Assembly: GCA_027490345.1 (NCBI GenBank)
Contig: JAIXYF010000250.1
Span: 1-32,645 of the forward strand
Length of the DNA: 32,645 nucleotides
Direction: 5' to 3'
DNA from: Novosphingobium sp.
GTDB lineage: Bacteria > Pseudomonadota > Alphaproteobacteria > Sphingomonadales > Sphingomonadaceae
Shown here: piece after piece, positions 1 through 7,934 of the stretch
Position numbering within the stretch: position 1 is the stretch's first letter
Layout: every line of letters starts with the position of its first letter
The notes under the pieces: generated by a model
What the model was told of the DNA's origin: nothing
What the model saw: only the letters and a program-made list of their open reading frames with translations
The model's database searches: none
Program-made: the position numbers and the translations under genes

Positions 1-233
1 CTAGGGTGACAAAGTGACACCTCAAGGCGTTCATGCGTTCAGCCGACGATGTCAAAGACCTTCACGGCGATCATGACAAGACGAGGCCGTGTAGGACAGC
101 GAAAACGTTTCGGTGATTGCGATTTGCCGTCGTGCGGATTGGCAACCGGCGGGAGGTTCTTCGGCGCTGACCCTTTTAATGCGGCGTCTTTCGCCCACTT
201 GCGGACAAAATCCGTCGCTCATAGGCTTACCAG

Positions 234-641
234 ATGCGGTTGATGATACTCCTGCTTCTGCTGCTACTCGCCGGGTGTGACGCTTGGCCTACCATCGTGG
301 CCAATCCGACCCGGACCAATGTGTCGGTGCAGTATTTGCATAAAGATTACGACCATTGGTCCAATCCAATCCTGGTGCCAGCGAATGGAGCAATGCCGCT
401 CGCTATGGCGCATTGGATACAAGACTTGAAGGGTGTTCGTCTAAGAGACGGAGCGCGATCCTACTCGCTGTCGGATAGTGATATTCGTCGTCTCGAAAAT
501 GCCTGCCCAAGCAGCGCAATGGCTCGGAACTACTCCTTAGCAGGTAATTGCTACCTTTTATATTTAGGACAGGGCCGAGTTCGGGCCACGGCAAAGGAGC
601 CTCACGGCATACGTTATGGGCAGGTTGAGAACGGCAGCTAG
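234..641 (+). CDS. Small predicted lipoprotein, function unknown
   Basis: Encodes 135 residues. The N-terminus is a short charged start followed by a run of leucines and a lipobox (LLAGC, lipid-acceptor Cys15), so the product is predicted to be exported and lipid-anchored. The mature part has no family I recognise; it is rich in Tyr, Asn and Ser and has two more Cys residues that could form a disulfide. No strong Shine-Dalgarno precedes the ATG, but a start here gives a complete lipoprotein signal. Codons are visibly less GC-rich than in the rest of the window, hinting at a different origin. It stands alone, with no same-strand neighbour close by. The lipoprotein call is fairly safe; the function is unknown. 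Confidence 0.6.
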   Translation: MRLMILLLLLLLAGCDAWPTIVANPTRTNVSVQYLHKDYDHWSNPILVPANGAMPLAMAHWIQDLKGVRLRDGARSYSLSDSDIRRLENACPSSAMARNYSLAGNCYLLYLGQGRVRATAKEPHGIRYGQVENGS

Positions 642-725
642 GCCAATCGTTCTGGCTGCCAGCTGCAAGTCCGCTTCCCACCACTTCCAGCCATCACAGC
701 TCACCAAATCGCCACCTAAAACCCA

Positions 726-757
726 CCGTCGCCCCGTGCTTGACACGGGGCTTGGCT
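726..757 (+). repeat. Palindromic REP-like repeat, left copy
   Basis: A 32-base sequence that recurs exactly, in inverted orientation, at 1117-1148. It contains an 8-bp stem (GCCCCGTG at 731-738 pairing with CACGGGGC at 744-751) around a 5-base loop. Its inner end (CTTGGCT) faces the GIY-YIG gene and overlaps that gene's stop codon at 756-758. The hairpin could also act as a transcription terminator, although no T-run follows. The identity of the two copies is seen directly; the REP-like label is an inference from the structure. Confidence 0.85.
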
Positions 758-1082
758 ACCTTTCGGCCTTACCGCTCGGCATTGCACCTGCCGGATACCA
801 CAGCTCCCACAGGTCAAGCCAATCGGGATTGTCCGCCTCAATCAGCGCGAATTTCCATTCACGGCGCCATTTTTTGACGCGCTTTTCCCGTGCGATGGCC
901 GGTTCGATTTCCTCGTGCCGTTCCGCATAAACCAGCATGGTCTTGTCGAAGTCCCGGACATGGATTGATCCATCACCCTCGCGGTGCTGCCACACGCGCC
1001 GGATCAGATCGGAGGTGACGCCGACATAGGTTCCGCCGCGATAGCGGTTTGCCATGATGTAGACCCAGCCGCCTTTTGCCAT
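756..1082 (-). CDS. GIY-YIG family nuclease
   Basis: Encodes 108 residues, the usual length for stand-alone single-domain GIY-YIG proteins of the YhbQ/UvrC-N-terminal type. The diagnostic core is at the N-terminus: VYIM near residues 7-10 and TYVGVT near residues 18-23, followed by DLIRRVWQHR, which supplies the conserved Arg and His. A later Glu in the RHEEIEPAIAREK segment is a candidate metal ligand. Family knowledge: these enzymes cut DNA using one metal ion, and the cellular role of the short stand-alone forms is poorly known. The gene is bracketed by two inverted copies of a 32-bp palindromic repeat, and its stop codon lies at the inner end of the left copy. Family assignment is secure; biological role is not. 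Confidence 0.9.
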   Translation of the reverse strand: MAKGGWVYIMANRYRGGTYVGVTSDLIRRVWQHREGDGSIHVRDFDKTMLVYAERHEEIEPAIAREKRVKKWRREWKFALIEADNPDWLDLWELWYPAGAMPSGKAER

Positions 1083-1116
1083 CGCGCCTTCATGCCAAAC
1101 GCGAGGTTGCGAAGGA

Positions 1117-1148
1117 AGCCAAGCCCCGTGTCAAGCACGGGGCGACGG
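1117..1148 (-). repeat. Palindromic REP-like repeat, right copy
   Basis: Exact inverted copy of the 32 bases at 726-757. Its hairpin arms are GCCCCGTG at 1123-1130 and CACGGGGC at 1136-1143. Similarity continues a few bases inward on the GIY-YIG side (CTTGGCTaCCTTt against CTTGGCTtCCTTc) but stops on the outer side. It lies about 35 bp upstream of the GIY-YIG start codon. Confidence 0.85.
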
Positions 1149-1223
1149 ACAGGGTGTTTGCAGAGATGACAGCTCCCCACCAATATCAGCCGCGCTACTA
1201 ACCGCCCGACTCCCCCGCGCCGC

Positions 1224-2945
1224 CTAAGCCGCTGACCTGTACCCCGCCCCCCGGATCAGCTTGCCGGGTCGCGCGCCGGTCGATTGATCGAACCTGCGGA
1301 TCACTTCGCCCGCCACCACCGTCGCCTCGTAGCCGCTCGCGCGCTGGTGGAGGCGGCGGCCGCCTGCGGGGAGATCGCGCACCACTTCGGGGAGGTGGAG
1401 CGAGAGGCCATCGAGGTCGATCACGTTAAGGTCGGCGCGTTCGCCCACGGCCAGCAGGCCGCGATCATGCAGGCCGACCGCGCGCGCGGCCTTGCGGCTG
1501 AGCATGTGGACGGCTTCGGCCAGATCGAGCTTCAGCGGCCCCTCCCCCTTCACGAACTGGGTGAGCAGGTAGGTCGAATAGCTCGCATCGCAGATCGCGC
1601 CATAATGCGCGCCGCCATCGCCGAGGCCGGGGACGCAATAAGGGTGCTTCAGCATCTCGTGCGCGCTGGCGAGCGAGGCGTTCTCGTAATTGCCGAGTGC
1701 GGCGAGGAACAGGCCGCGCCCTTCGGTTTCGAGCAGGCGGTCATAGGCCACTTCCTGCGGGGTGCAGCCACGCGCGGCGGCCTGGCCCTCCATGCTGAGG
1801 TGCGCAGGCGGCGCATAGTCCGGCGGATTGTCGAGCGGGAACAGCCAGCGCCAGTTGCGCGCGAGAGCGTTGAACGGATGGCCGGGGGCGAAGTCTTCGC
1901 TCAGCAGCGCCTCACGCAAGGCGGGATCGCGCATCGCAGCGACTTGTTCGGGGATCGGAAGGTGCGCGATCTTGCTCCAGCTGGGGCAGAGCACGAAGGG
2001 GTGCACCGTCAGCTCCAGCCCCGCGATCAGGCCGATGGGGCGCGGCATGACTTGCGCGTGGGCCGTGCCGCCCGCCGCGTTGGTCTTCTCCAGCATTTCC
2101 AGCACGCGGCGCCAGCGCGGCGCGGTATCGTTGCCCGATGCGAGCGTGAAGGTGGCGGGGCGGCCGCTGGCGGCGATCACCCGCTCGATCACGCGGTATT
2201 CCTTGTCCCACCCGACAAAGGCATCGAGCACGACCTGAAACGTGCCCGCGCCCACATCGCCCATGCCGCGCGTGATCGCCTCAAGTTCGGCAATATCAGC
2301 ATCGAAGGTGGGGATCGCGCCGCCATCGGCGGTCTTGTGGATCGACAGGCGCGAGGTGGCAAAGCCGATGGCCCCGGCGCGCATGGCTTCTGCCGTGAGG
2401 CGGCGCATCAGCGCGAGGTCATCCTCGCTCGCCGCCTCGCGCGCGGCGCCGCGCTGACCCATCGCATAGACGCGCAAGGGCGAGTGCGGGAGATAGGCGG
2501 CCACATCGATGTCGCGCTTCTGGGCGGCGACCTTGTCGAGGTATTCGGGGAAGGTTTCCCAGTCCCAGTCCAGGCCTTCGGTCATCACCACGCCGGGGAT
2601 GTCCTCCACGCCCTCCATCACGTTGATCAGCATATCGTGATCGGCCTTGCGGCACGGCGCGAAGCCGACGCCGCAATTGCCCATGACCGCTGCCGTCACG
2701 CCGTGGGCGGAGGACGGCGAGAGTTCCTCGGCCCAGATGCACTGGCCATCATAATGCGTGTGGACGTCAATGAAGCCGGGGGTGACGATCCGCCCCTTGG
2801 CGTTGATCTCATCCGCGCCGCGCCCGCTGAACGCGCCGATGGCGGCAATGCGCCCGGCGGTGATGGCCAGATCGCCGTCGATCAGATCGCCGCCGCTGCC
2901 ATCGGCGATGGTGCCGCCCCGGATAACCAGATCATAGTCCGCCAT
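1224..2945 (-). CDS. D-aminoacylase-like amidohydrolase (N-acyl-D-amino-acid deacylase family)
   Basis: Encodes 573 residues and belongs to the metal-dependent amidohydrolase superfamily, D-aminoacylase branch. Visible features are the N-terminal beta-sandwich strand DLVIRGGTIADG, the metal-binding HTHYDGQ (His62, His64), the GNCG motif with Cys91 (the bridging metal ligand in D-aminoacylases), His203 in a TSR..H..DG context, and the late catalytic-Asp motif GDGGAH..ICD near residues 445-455. It ends with the typical ADLNVIDL sandwich strand. Family members hydrolyse N-acyl-D-amino acids or other cyclic and acyclic amides; the substrate here is open. The start lies 3 bases after the MAPEG gene's stop, with a GGGAG-like ribosome site, so the two are probably co-transcribed. 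A long open frame on the opposite strand is a GC-driven shadow. Confidence 0.88.
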   Translation of the reverse strand: MADYDLVIRGGTIADGSGGDLIDGDLAITAGRIAAIGAFSGRGADEINAKGRIVTPGFIDVHTHYDGQCIWAEELSPSSAHGVTAAVMGNCGVGFAPCRKADHDMLINVMEGVEDIPGVVMTEGLDWDWETFPEYLDKVAAQKRDIDVAAYLPHSPLRVYAMGQRGAAREAASEDDLALMRRLTAEAMRAGAIGFATSRLSIHKTADGGAIPTFDADIAELEAITRGMGDVGAGTFQVVLDAFVGWDKEYRVIERVIAASGRPATFTLASGNDTAPRWRRVLEMLEKTNAAGGTAHAQVMPRPIGLIAGLELTVHPFVLCPSWSKIAHLPIPEQVAAMRDPALREALLSEDFAPGHPFNALARNWRWLFPLDNPPDYAPPAHLSMEGQAAARGCTPQEVAYDRLLETEGRGLFLAALGNYENASLASAHEMLKHPYCVPGLGDGGAHYGAICDASYSTYLLTQFVKGEGPLKLDLAEAVHMLSRKAARAVGLHDRGLLAVGERADLNVIDLDGLSLHLPEVVRDLPAGGRRLHQRASGYEATVVAGEVIRRFDQSTGARPGKLIRGAGYRSAA

Positions 2946-2948
2946 GCC

Positions 2949-3362
2949 TCAGGCTCCCTGTGCCACGCGCACGATCCCGCCGATGAGCGAGCCGAGCACG
3001 AATGTGTAAATCGGCGGCATCGAGATATAGAGCGGGATCAGCCGCTTCTCCGCCGCCCGGTGATAGCCGCGCGCGTAGAGCACGCGCATGAAGGGCCAAA
3101 TCGCGCCAATCCCGGCAGCCCAATACGGGCTCACCACATAGGCGAAGAGCCACATTCCCGGCAGGAACAGCACGAGGTGCTCCAGCGTGTTCTGGTGCGC
3201 GCGGACATAGCGTTCGTATTCCTCCGGCCCATTGTGCGAGGGCACCGGGATTTTGAAACGCCCCCGCGCAAGGCCTGCCATGAGCAGCGTGAAGTAATAG
3301 GCCAGCAGCGCCAGCGCGCTGACGATCACGACGTAGACGTATGGATCGGTCATTGTTGTCAT
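2949..3362 (-). CDS. MAPEG family membrane protein
   Basis: Encodes 137 residues with four hydrophobic segments (about 8-30, 62-80, 82-97 and 110-131), matching the four-helix fold of MAPEG proteins (microsomal glutathione transferase and relatives). The characteristic segment is ERYVRAHQNTLEHL near residues 49-62, carrying the E-R..A..N..E signature between helices 1 and 2. Some family members conjugate glutathione to hydrophobic electrophiles or act on lipid peroxides; most bacterial members are uncharacterised. A GGAAGG ribosome site precedes the ATG; an alternative ATG lies three codons downstream. It is directly followed by the amidohydrolase gene, so they probably form a two-gene transcript. 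Family call is strong; activity is not shown. Confidence 0.85.
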   Translation of the reverse strand: MTTMTDPYVYVVIVSALALLAYYFTLLMAGLARGRFKIPVPSHNGPEEYERYVRAHQNTLEHLVLFLPGMWLFAYVVSPYWAAGIGAIWPFMRVLYARGYHRAAEKRLIPLYISMPPIYTFVLGSLIGGIVRVAQGA

Positions 3363-3446
3363 CGCGCCTTCCAGCCTCTCCCGGAGAGCAAAGCTGACGC
3401 AGCGCGGAGTTTGCGGATACTCTCACTTTTGGGGCCGTGCACACGA

Positions 3447-3478
3447 AGGCCTGCCCACCGCAAGCGGCAGGCAGGCCT
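3447..3478 (-). terminator. Hairpin downstream of the secreted-protein gene
   Basis: Inverted repeat AGGCCTGCC (3447-3455) / GGCAGGCCT (3470-3478), 23 bases past the stop codon of the gene ending at 3501. An alternative shorter pairing uses GGCAGGC at 3466-3472. No good T-run follows on the minus strand, so factor-independent termination is uncertain. The intergenic stretch 3363-3500 holds nothing else I can identify. Confidence 0.4.
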
Positions 3479-3500
3479 CTCTGGTGCCATCGCCGGGGAA

Positions 3501-5111
3501 TCAGGGCAGCGAGACCAGCGTCTTCGTGTGCGCGGCGGGCGTGATCACCTTCACGTCATAAGCGCTGTTTTCCAGCACGGGATCGCTGGGGTTGCCGACA
3601 TAGAAGCACTTGGGGCCAAGGCTTTCGCGCGCCACGGTGACCTGGCTCGTGAGGCGGGCAAAGCTCTTCACTTGCGTGCCGCCCGCAGGCAGCGCGCCGG
3701 TGAAGGTCAGCGTATCGACCACGCGGCCGCGCAAGCGCAGTTCGGCGGTGATCGAGCCGTTGAAGGCTGTGGTTCCTTCGTTGCGCACGCCCCAGCGGAT
3801 CGCGGGCAGATTGGCGATGCCCTGCGCCACCACGCGCGTGCCGCCCGGGCCAAACGCAGGCTGCGGCACCGTGGCGCACCAGCTTTCGCTGGCAAGGCCG
3901 GTCATCGTGGCGGAAACGCCAGTGTTCTCCACAGTGGTGGTGCCGCCGCCCGCATTGAACAGAATGTTGCCCGGATCGAACGCCTTGATCGTGATCGTGG
4001 TGGCAGGCGGGGTTGTGGTTCCACCTCCCGTTGTCCCGCCTGTCGCGGCGAGCGCGGTGATGGCATAGCGGCCCTCACCCATGCTGCGCAGGCCATCGGC
4101 GGCGCCGCCCGCCCATGCGGTATCCACGAAATTGCGTGCCGCATTGATGCCGCCGCCGCTATTACGCGGGAAGCGCAGCATCGGCACCGATCCGCGCACC
4201 TTGCCGCTCGCGGTCTGGCCCGCCACGGGATTGAACCAGGTGAGCATGAAGGTGGGGCGCGCCGAACCGAGCGTAAAGCTGTGCGCGCTCATGCCCGGGG
4301 CCGAACCGGGAAGATCCTCGCGGCGCAGCGCGTTCATCCGCGCAAGGCCGGTGCCGATCAACGCGCCCAGCAGGGGGATCTGCCCGTTGACGATGCGGAA
4401 GCTGCCTGCCCCATCGGTTTCGCTGCCCGCCGTCAGCGACGTGATGCGCGGTCGCGGCACGAGCGTGACCGGGATCGAGGCCACATCGAATTCGGTATCG
4501 GGGAAGCAGTGGGCAAACCGCTCCAGCCCGCCTTCCAGCGCTGCGCCGATGGCTTTGGGATCGCACGGCGTGAGCGCGAAGGCCGATGGCGGATACTGGC
4601 GGCGCGTGCGCATCGTGATGGTGGCACTGGTGGCGGCGGTGAGTGCCGGAATGGCGAAGCGCAGCACAGCCACGCCCGCACCATTGCCAGCGGTCTCGCC
4701 GCATTGGCTGCCCGCCAGACGGCGGCGCATGATCGTGCCCGAAATCGCTGCGCCGCCAGCGATGCGCAAGGTGGCGCTTCTGAGCAGAGCCAGATCGCGG
4801 CCGACAAGGACAAGACCCGTATCGCCAGTGAAGATCTCCATGCGCGCGGTGCCCGCACTCGCGCGGCGGAACAAGACCGGGCTCGCCTCTCCGGCAGGCA
4901 GCAGCAGATCGCAGCCGCTGGCGTTGTCCACCCCGTAAACTTCGCGGACCGCGGCCTCGCGCACTTCAGTAGCGGCCGCAATCGCGCCGCTGACGGGCGA
5001 CTGGATGGGCGCGAGCGTGGGCGATATCTGCGCCAGAGCCGGTGTTGCCGCCAGCACCAGCGCGAGGCCGGGTGCCAGCGAGCCAAGGGTGTGTATCGAT
5101 GTGCGTTTCAT
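3501..5111 (-). CDS. Large secreted protein of unknown function
   Basis: Encodes 536 residues. A clear Sec signal peptide with an ALA-Q cleavage site near residue 27 predicts export. After it comes a region of about 320 residues with several Cys, then a Gly/Thr/Pro-rich linker around residues 350-368, and a C-terminal part of about 165 residues with alternating strands. That last part resembles a CARDB-like or Ig-like beta-sandwich (WGVRNEGTTAFNGSITAEL, then LPAGGTQVKSF) and has two Cys. An AGGAG ribosome site sits correctly before the ATG. The gene is divergent from the LuxR-type response regulator at 5335, which might control it. I recognise no named family; an adhesion or surface role is possible but unsupported. 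Confidence 0.75.
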   Translation of the reverse strand: MKRTSIHTLGSLAPGLALVLAATPALAQISPTLAPIQSPVSGAIAAATEVREAAVREVYGVDNASGCDLLLPAGEASPVLFRRASAGTARMEIFTGDTGLVLVGRDLALLRSATLRIAGGAAISGTIMRRRLAGSQCGETAGNGAGVAVLRFAIPALTAATSATITMRTRRQYPPSAFALTPCDPKAIGAALEGGLERFAHCFPDTEFDVASIPVTLVPRPRITSLTAGSETDGAGSFRIVNGQIPLLGALIGTGLARMNALRREDLPGSAPGMSAHSFTLGSARPTFMLTWFNPVAGQTASGKVRGSVPMLRFPRNSGGGINAARNFVDTAWAGGAADGLRSMGEGRYAITALAATGGTTGGGTTTPPATTITIKAFDPGNILFNAGGGTTTVENTGVSATMTGLASESWCATVPQPAFGPGGTRVVAQGIANLPAIRWGVRNEGTTAFNGSITAELRLRGRVVDTLTFTGALPAGGTQVKSFARLTSQVTVARESLGPKCFYVGNPSDPVLENSAYDVKVITPAAHTKTLVSLP

Positions 5112-5334
5112 GCGTGTTCTCCTGCCAAGCCCCCGGCCCGCTTTGGATTCCAGCGCGCCTGCCGCGCCGGATAGCCACAGGGGTAACGCAGGCCGCGCGG
5201 GCCGGCATCGCCCACTTGGCTAGGCCGCATGGCTCGGCCACCGGTGCCGCAGTCTCTGCAGAACGACCTATTCGCACTGGAGCCAGCTCGCCATTTGGAT
5301 TAGCCTTGGCTCGGGGTTTAATTGGGGGGCTATC

Positions 5335-6012
5335 TTGGCGGCGTTGGCATGCGACGATCATCCGCTTGTGCGATCGGCACTGGCGCTGGTGCTGGAGGAT
5401 ATCGTCGGCGAACCGGTGCTGACCGCGACCAACTTTGCCGAAGCCTGGGCCCATGCCGAAGAGCGCCGCGATATCGTGCTAGCCGTCGTGGACCTGCATA
5501 TGCCGGGGATCGGCGGGATCGACGGGCTGGAAGGCTTGCGCGAACGCGCGCCGGGCATGAAGATCGTGGTGCTGACGGGATCGGACAGCGATGCCGATCT
5601 GCTGGCCGTTCTGGCGCTGGGCGTGGATGGCTTCGTGCCCAAGTCGGTCGAACCGGGGGTGGTCGAAGCCGCGATCCGGCTGGTGATGGCTGGCGGGCGC
5701 TATCTGCCCGCGCGCGTGGCCGAACTGGCAGCGCAGGGCTTGGGAGAGCTGGGCGCAACCCCGGTCCCGGTGGCCACGGCGGCTGCAGCGCCATCCGCGC
5801 CGCCGATCGAGGCCCCGCTGGGGCGGCTCAGCGCCCGCCAGCGCGATGTGCTCGATCAGATGGCGCGCGGGCGGGCCAACAAGGAAATCGCCCAGTTGCT
5901 GGGGCTTTCGCCCTCCACGGTGAAGACGCATATCGCGCATATCATCGCGGTGGTGGGCGCGAGCAACCGCACCGAGGCGGCCACGCGCGCGCGCGAACTG
6001 GGGCTGGTTTAG
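5335..6012 (+). CDS. LuxR/NarL-family response regulator
   Basis: Encodes 225 residues. The receiver domain covers about residues 3-120, with the acidic pair Asp7-Asp8, phospho-acceptor Asp53 (VVDLHMPG), Thr81 (VLTG) and Lys103 (VPKS). An Ala/Pro-rich linker leads to a LuxR-type helix-turn-helix at about 161-225 (LSARQRDVLDQMARG..NKEIAQLLGLSPSTVKTHI). The start is a TTG shortly after a GGGGGG run at 5324-5329; no ATG in frame would keep the Asp pair. It is divergent from the secreted-protein gene and convergent with the secretin gene. Its likely partner is the histidine kinase at 9033, the only other two-component gene nearby without a partner. Family is certain; partner and targets are inferred. 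Confidence 0.9.
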   Translation: MAALACDDHPLVRSALALVLEDIVGEPVLTATNFAEAWAHAEERRDIVLAVVDLHMPGIGGIDGLEGLRERAPGMKIVVLTGSDSDADLLAVLALGVDGFVPKSVEPGVVEAAIRLVMAGGRYLPARVAELAAQGLGELGATPVPVATAAAAPSAPPIEAPLGRLSARQRDVLDQMARGRANKEIAQLLGLSPSTVKTHIAHIIAVVGASNRTEAATRARELGLV

Positions 6013-6019
6013 GCCCCGC

Positions 6020-7678
6020 TCAATAGCCACCGGGGCCGAGCAGATCGCCCAGCATGCGTTCGTTCAGCTTGCCCGGATCGGGCCAGGCCAGCGGGGAATC
6101 GCCCGGCGCCATGCGCGTGAACAGGCGCATGCGGGAAAGCCGCGCGGCGGCATCCACGCCATTTGACGAGGGATCGACAATCTGAGTCCACAGCTTGACC
6201 AGCCGCTCAACTGCCTCGGCCCGCGCCCAGGGCCTGCCGGGCAGCGCTGCCGGACGCGCGGGCGTGACGAGGATCAGCACCGAATCGCGGCGCGAATTCT
6301 TGCCGCGTTCGTTGAACAGCGAACCAGCCAGCGGCAGATCGCCCAGTAGCGGGGTCTTGGAAAAAGTGGCATCGTCCACGCTTTCCGAAAGGCCCGAAAG
6401 CACCAGCGTTTCCCCGAAGCGAATCTCCGCCGTGGCGGCAACGCGCTGGCGAAACGTGGTGAGCGCTTCGTTGAAGGTGCCGGCCCCGTCGCTGGTGAGG
6501 AACGAGCGCCCCGTCTCGATCCGCACCCGCGCGCCATCGGGGGTGATCTCGATCGGCGTGACCTTCAGCTCGATCCCGATATCGATCTGCTCCAGCTGCG
6601 CAGCATTGACCCCGTTGACCGCGACCTTGAGCGTGCGGCCGACGAAGAACTCGCTCATTTCGCCGCGATACGCAGTCAGGCTGGGCCGGGCGACGACCTG
6701 ATAGAACTGGCCCGCACGGTTGAACATGTTGATGTTGTAGGTCAGCTGCGGCAGCGTAATCGTCTCGGTAATCACGCGCTGGCTGCTGTCGCTGCGGATT
6801 TCGCCGCTGATGATCTGGCGGGTATCGCTGCGCGTGTTGCCGTATTGCAGGCGCAAACCATCCAGCAAATTCATGCCGATGCGTTCGCGCGCGGTGTTTT
6901 GCGCGAGCACGATGGCAACATCGACCGAGATCTGTGACGGCGCGGCAGCGGCCTCGGGCGTGCTTTGCGCCGGGGCCTGATCGATGGCTGCGGTCTGCAC
7001 CAGCTGCTGCAGGCGGGGATTGACCGCCGCCGCCCCGGCCGGATCGAGCGCGGCCAGCGCGGCCAGCCGCTGCGCGCCGCGCGGCGCATCGCCCGCCGCC
7101 GCTTCGGCCAGCGCGGCCTGGCGCAGCGCGGCGGCCTTGGCCGCAGGATCGGGCGTGAGTTCAGCCGCGCGCCCTGCCGCCGCCGCCGCCAGCGCCGCAT
7201 CACCGCTGCGATAGGCCGCTGCAGCCAGTGCCAGCAGCGCTTCGGGATGATCGGGCCGCGCCGCAACGGCCTGGGCAAAGCGGCGCGCCGCTTCATCATA
7301 GCGCCCGCGATCAAACGCAGCGCGCCCCGCCAGCGCGGCAGCCCAGAAGCTGCCCGGTTCGGCCTTCAGCGCCAGATCATAGCCCGCCAGCGCCAGCTCG
7401 GTCGCTTCGGGATCGGTGCTGCCCGCGCGCTGATAAGCCAGCGCCAGCAAGGTCTGGCTGGCCGGATCGCGTGGGCGGCGCGCAGTGAGTTCGGTGAAGG
7501 CGGCGATGGCGGGCTTGGTTTCCCCGGCATCGAGTGCAGCCAGGCCGCGCTGGCGCAAGGCAGCCTCGTCCAGCGGGCTGGCGGGCGGCGGGGCACTTTC
7601 GACCCGCGCAGCGCTGCCTGCGCCGCAGCCGCCGACCAGCGCGGTGCAGCACAGCAGAAAAGGCAGGCGGCGCATCAT
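6020..7678 (-). CDS. TPR-secretin outer-membrane lipoprotein
   Basis: Encodes 552 residues. The N-terminus has a lipoprotein signal (LVGGC, Cys18). Residues about 40-225 form a run of TPR-like helical repeats rich in Ala. From about 248 to 470 is a secretin-type domain (GspD/PilQ/RcpA superfamily): SQISVDVAIV, then VVARPSLTAYRG, IDIGIELKVTP, GETLVLSGL and the hallmark KTPLLGDLPLAGSLF followed by VLILVTP. Secretins form ring-shaped outer-membrane channels for type II or III secretion, type IV pili and phage release. No assembly ATPase, inner-membrane platform or pilin gene is visible here. Its ATG overlaps the stop of the small secreted-protein gene (7675-7678), so it ends a three-gene operon. 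The secretin domain is clear; the system it serves is not. Confidence 0.88.
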   Translation of the reverse strand: MMRRLPFLLCCTALVGGCGAGSAARVESAPPPASPLDEAALRQRGLAALDAGETKPAIAAFTELTARRPRDPASQTLLALAYQRAGSTDPEATELALAGYDLALKAEPGSFWAAALAGRAAFDRGRYDEAARRFAQAVAARPDHPEALLALAAAAYRSGDAALAAAAAGRAAELTPDPAAKAAALRQAALAEAAAGDAPRGAQRLAALAALDPAGAAAVNPRLQQLVQTAAIDQAPAQSTPEAAAAPSQISVDVAIVLAQNTARERIGMNLLDGLRLQYGNTRSDTRQIISGEIRSDSSQRVITETITLPQLTYNINMFNRAGQFYQVVARPSLTAYRGEMSEFFVGRTLKVAVNGVNAAQLEQIDIGIELKVTPIEITPDGARVRIETGRSFLTSDGAGTFNEALTTFRQRVAATAEIRFGETLVLSGLSESVDDATFSKTPLLGDLPLAGSLFNERGKNSRRDSVLILVTPARPAALPGRPWARAEAVERLVKLWTQIVDPSSNGVDAAARLSRMRLFTRMAPGDSPLAWPDPGKLNERMLGDLLGPGGY

Positions 7679-7914
7679 GCCCGCGCGCCTTCGGGCCGCA
7701 CGCAGACATCGGCCTGACGCGCGCCATCGATGCGATAGGCGGCGCGCGGATCGGCACAGGCGGTAGGCAGGAAGCCAGGCACACGCGGCAAGCCCCGGCC
7801 ATCGAGCGCCGCGCCGCAGACATCGCGGCCGGGCTGGACGATCAGCCGATCATGGCTGGGCTGCGCACACACCGGAGTTGCAAGCAGCGCGGCGGCAAGG
7901 AGAATGGGAGACAT
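7675..7914 (-). CDS. Small secreted protein, function unknown
   Basis: Encodes 79 residues with a typical signal peptide (MSPILLAAALLATPVCAQ, cleavage after VCA). The mature part is about 61 residues and has three Cys (VCG, TACAD, DVCV). No family is recognised. The gene sits 20 bases after the Cys-rich secreted-protein gene, and its stop overlaps the secretin start by four bases, so it is translationally linked to the secretin. That position suggests a periplasmic partner or accessory of the secretin, which is inference only. Signal peptide and tight spacing make it likely to be a real gene despite its size. Confidence 0.7.
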   Translation of the reverse strand: MSPILLAAALLATPVCAQPSHDRLIVQPGRDVCGAALDGRGLPRVPGFLPTACADPRAAYRIDGARQADVCVRPEGARA

Positions 7915-7934
7915 GGCAGCTCTTTCGGAAAGGA

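Noticed and set aside
49..243. 64-residue plus-strand open frame ahead of the lipoprotein gene
   Set aside because: No ribosome site, no recognisable motif, Arg-rich random-looking composition, and overlap with the lipoprotein start.
1284..5174. Very long plus-strand open frame of 1296 codons
   Set aside because: It lies antisense to three well-supported minus-strand genes; the translation is His/Arg/Ala-rich with no domain, as expected for a shadow in GC-rich DNA.
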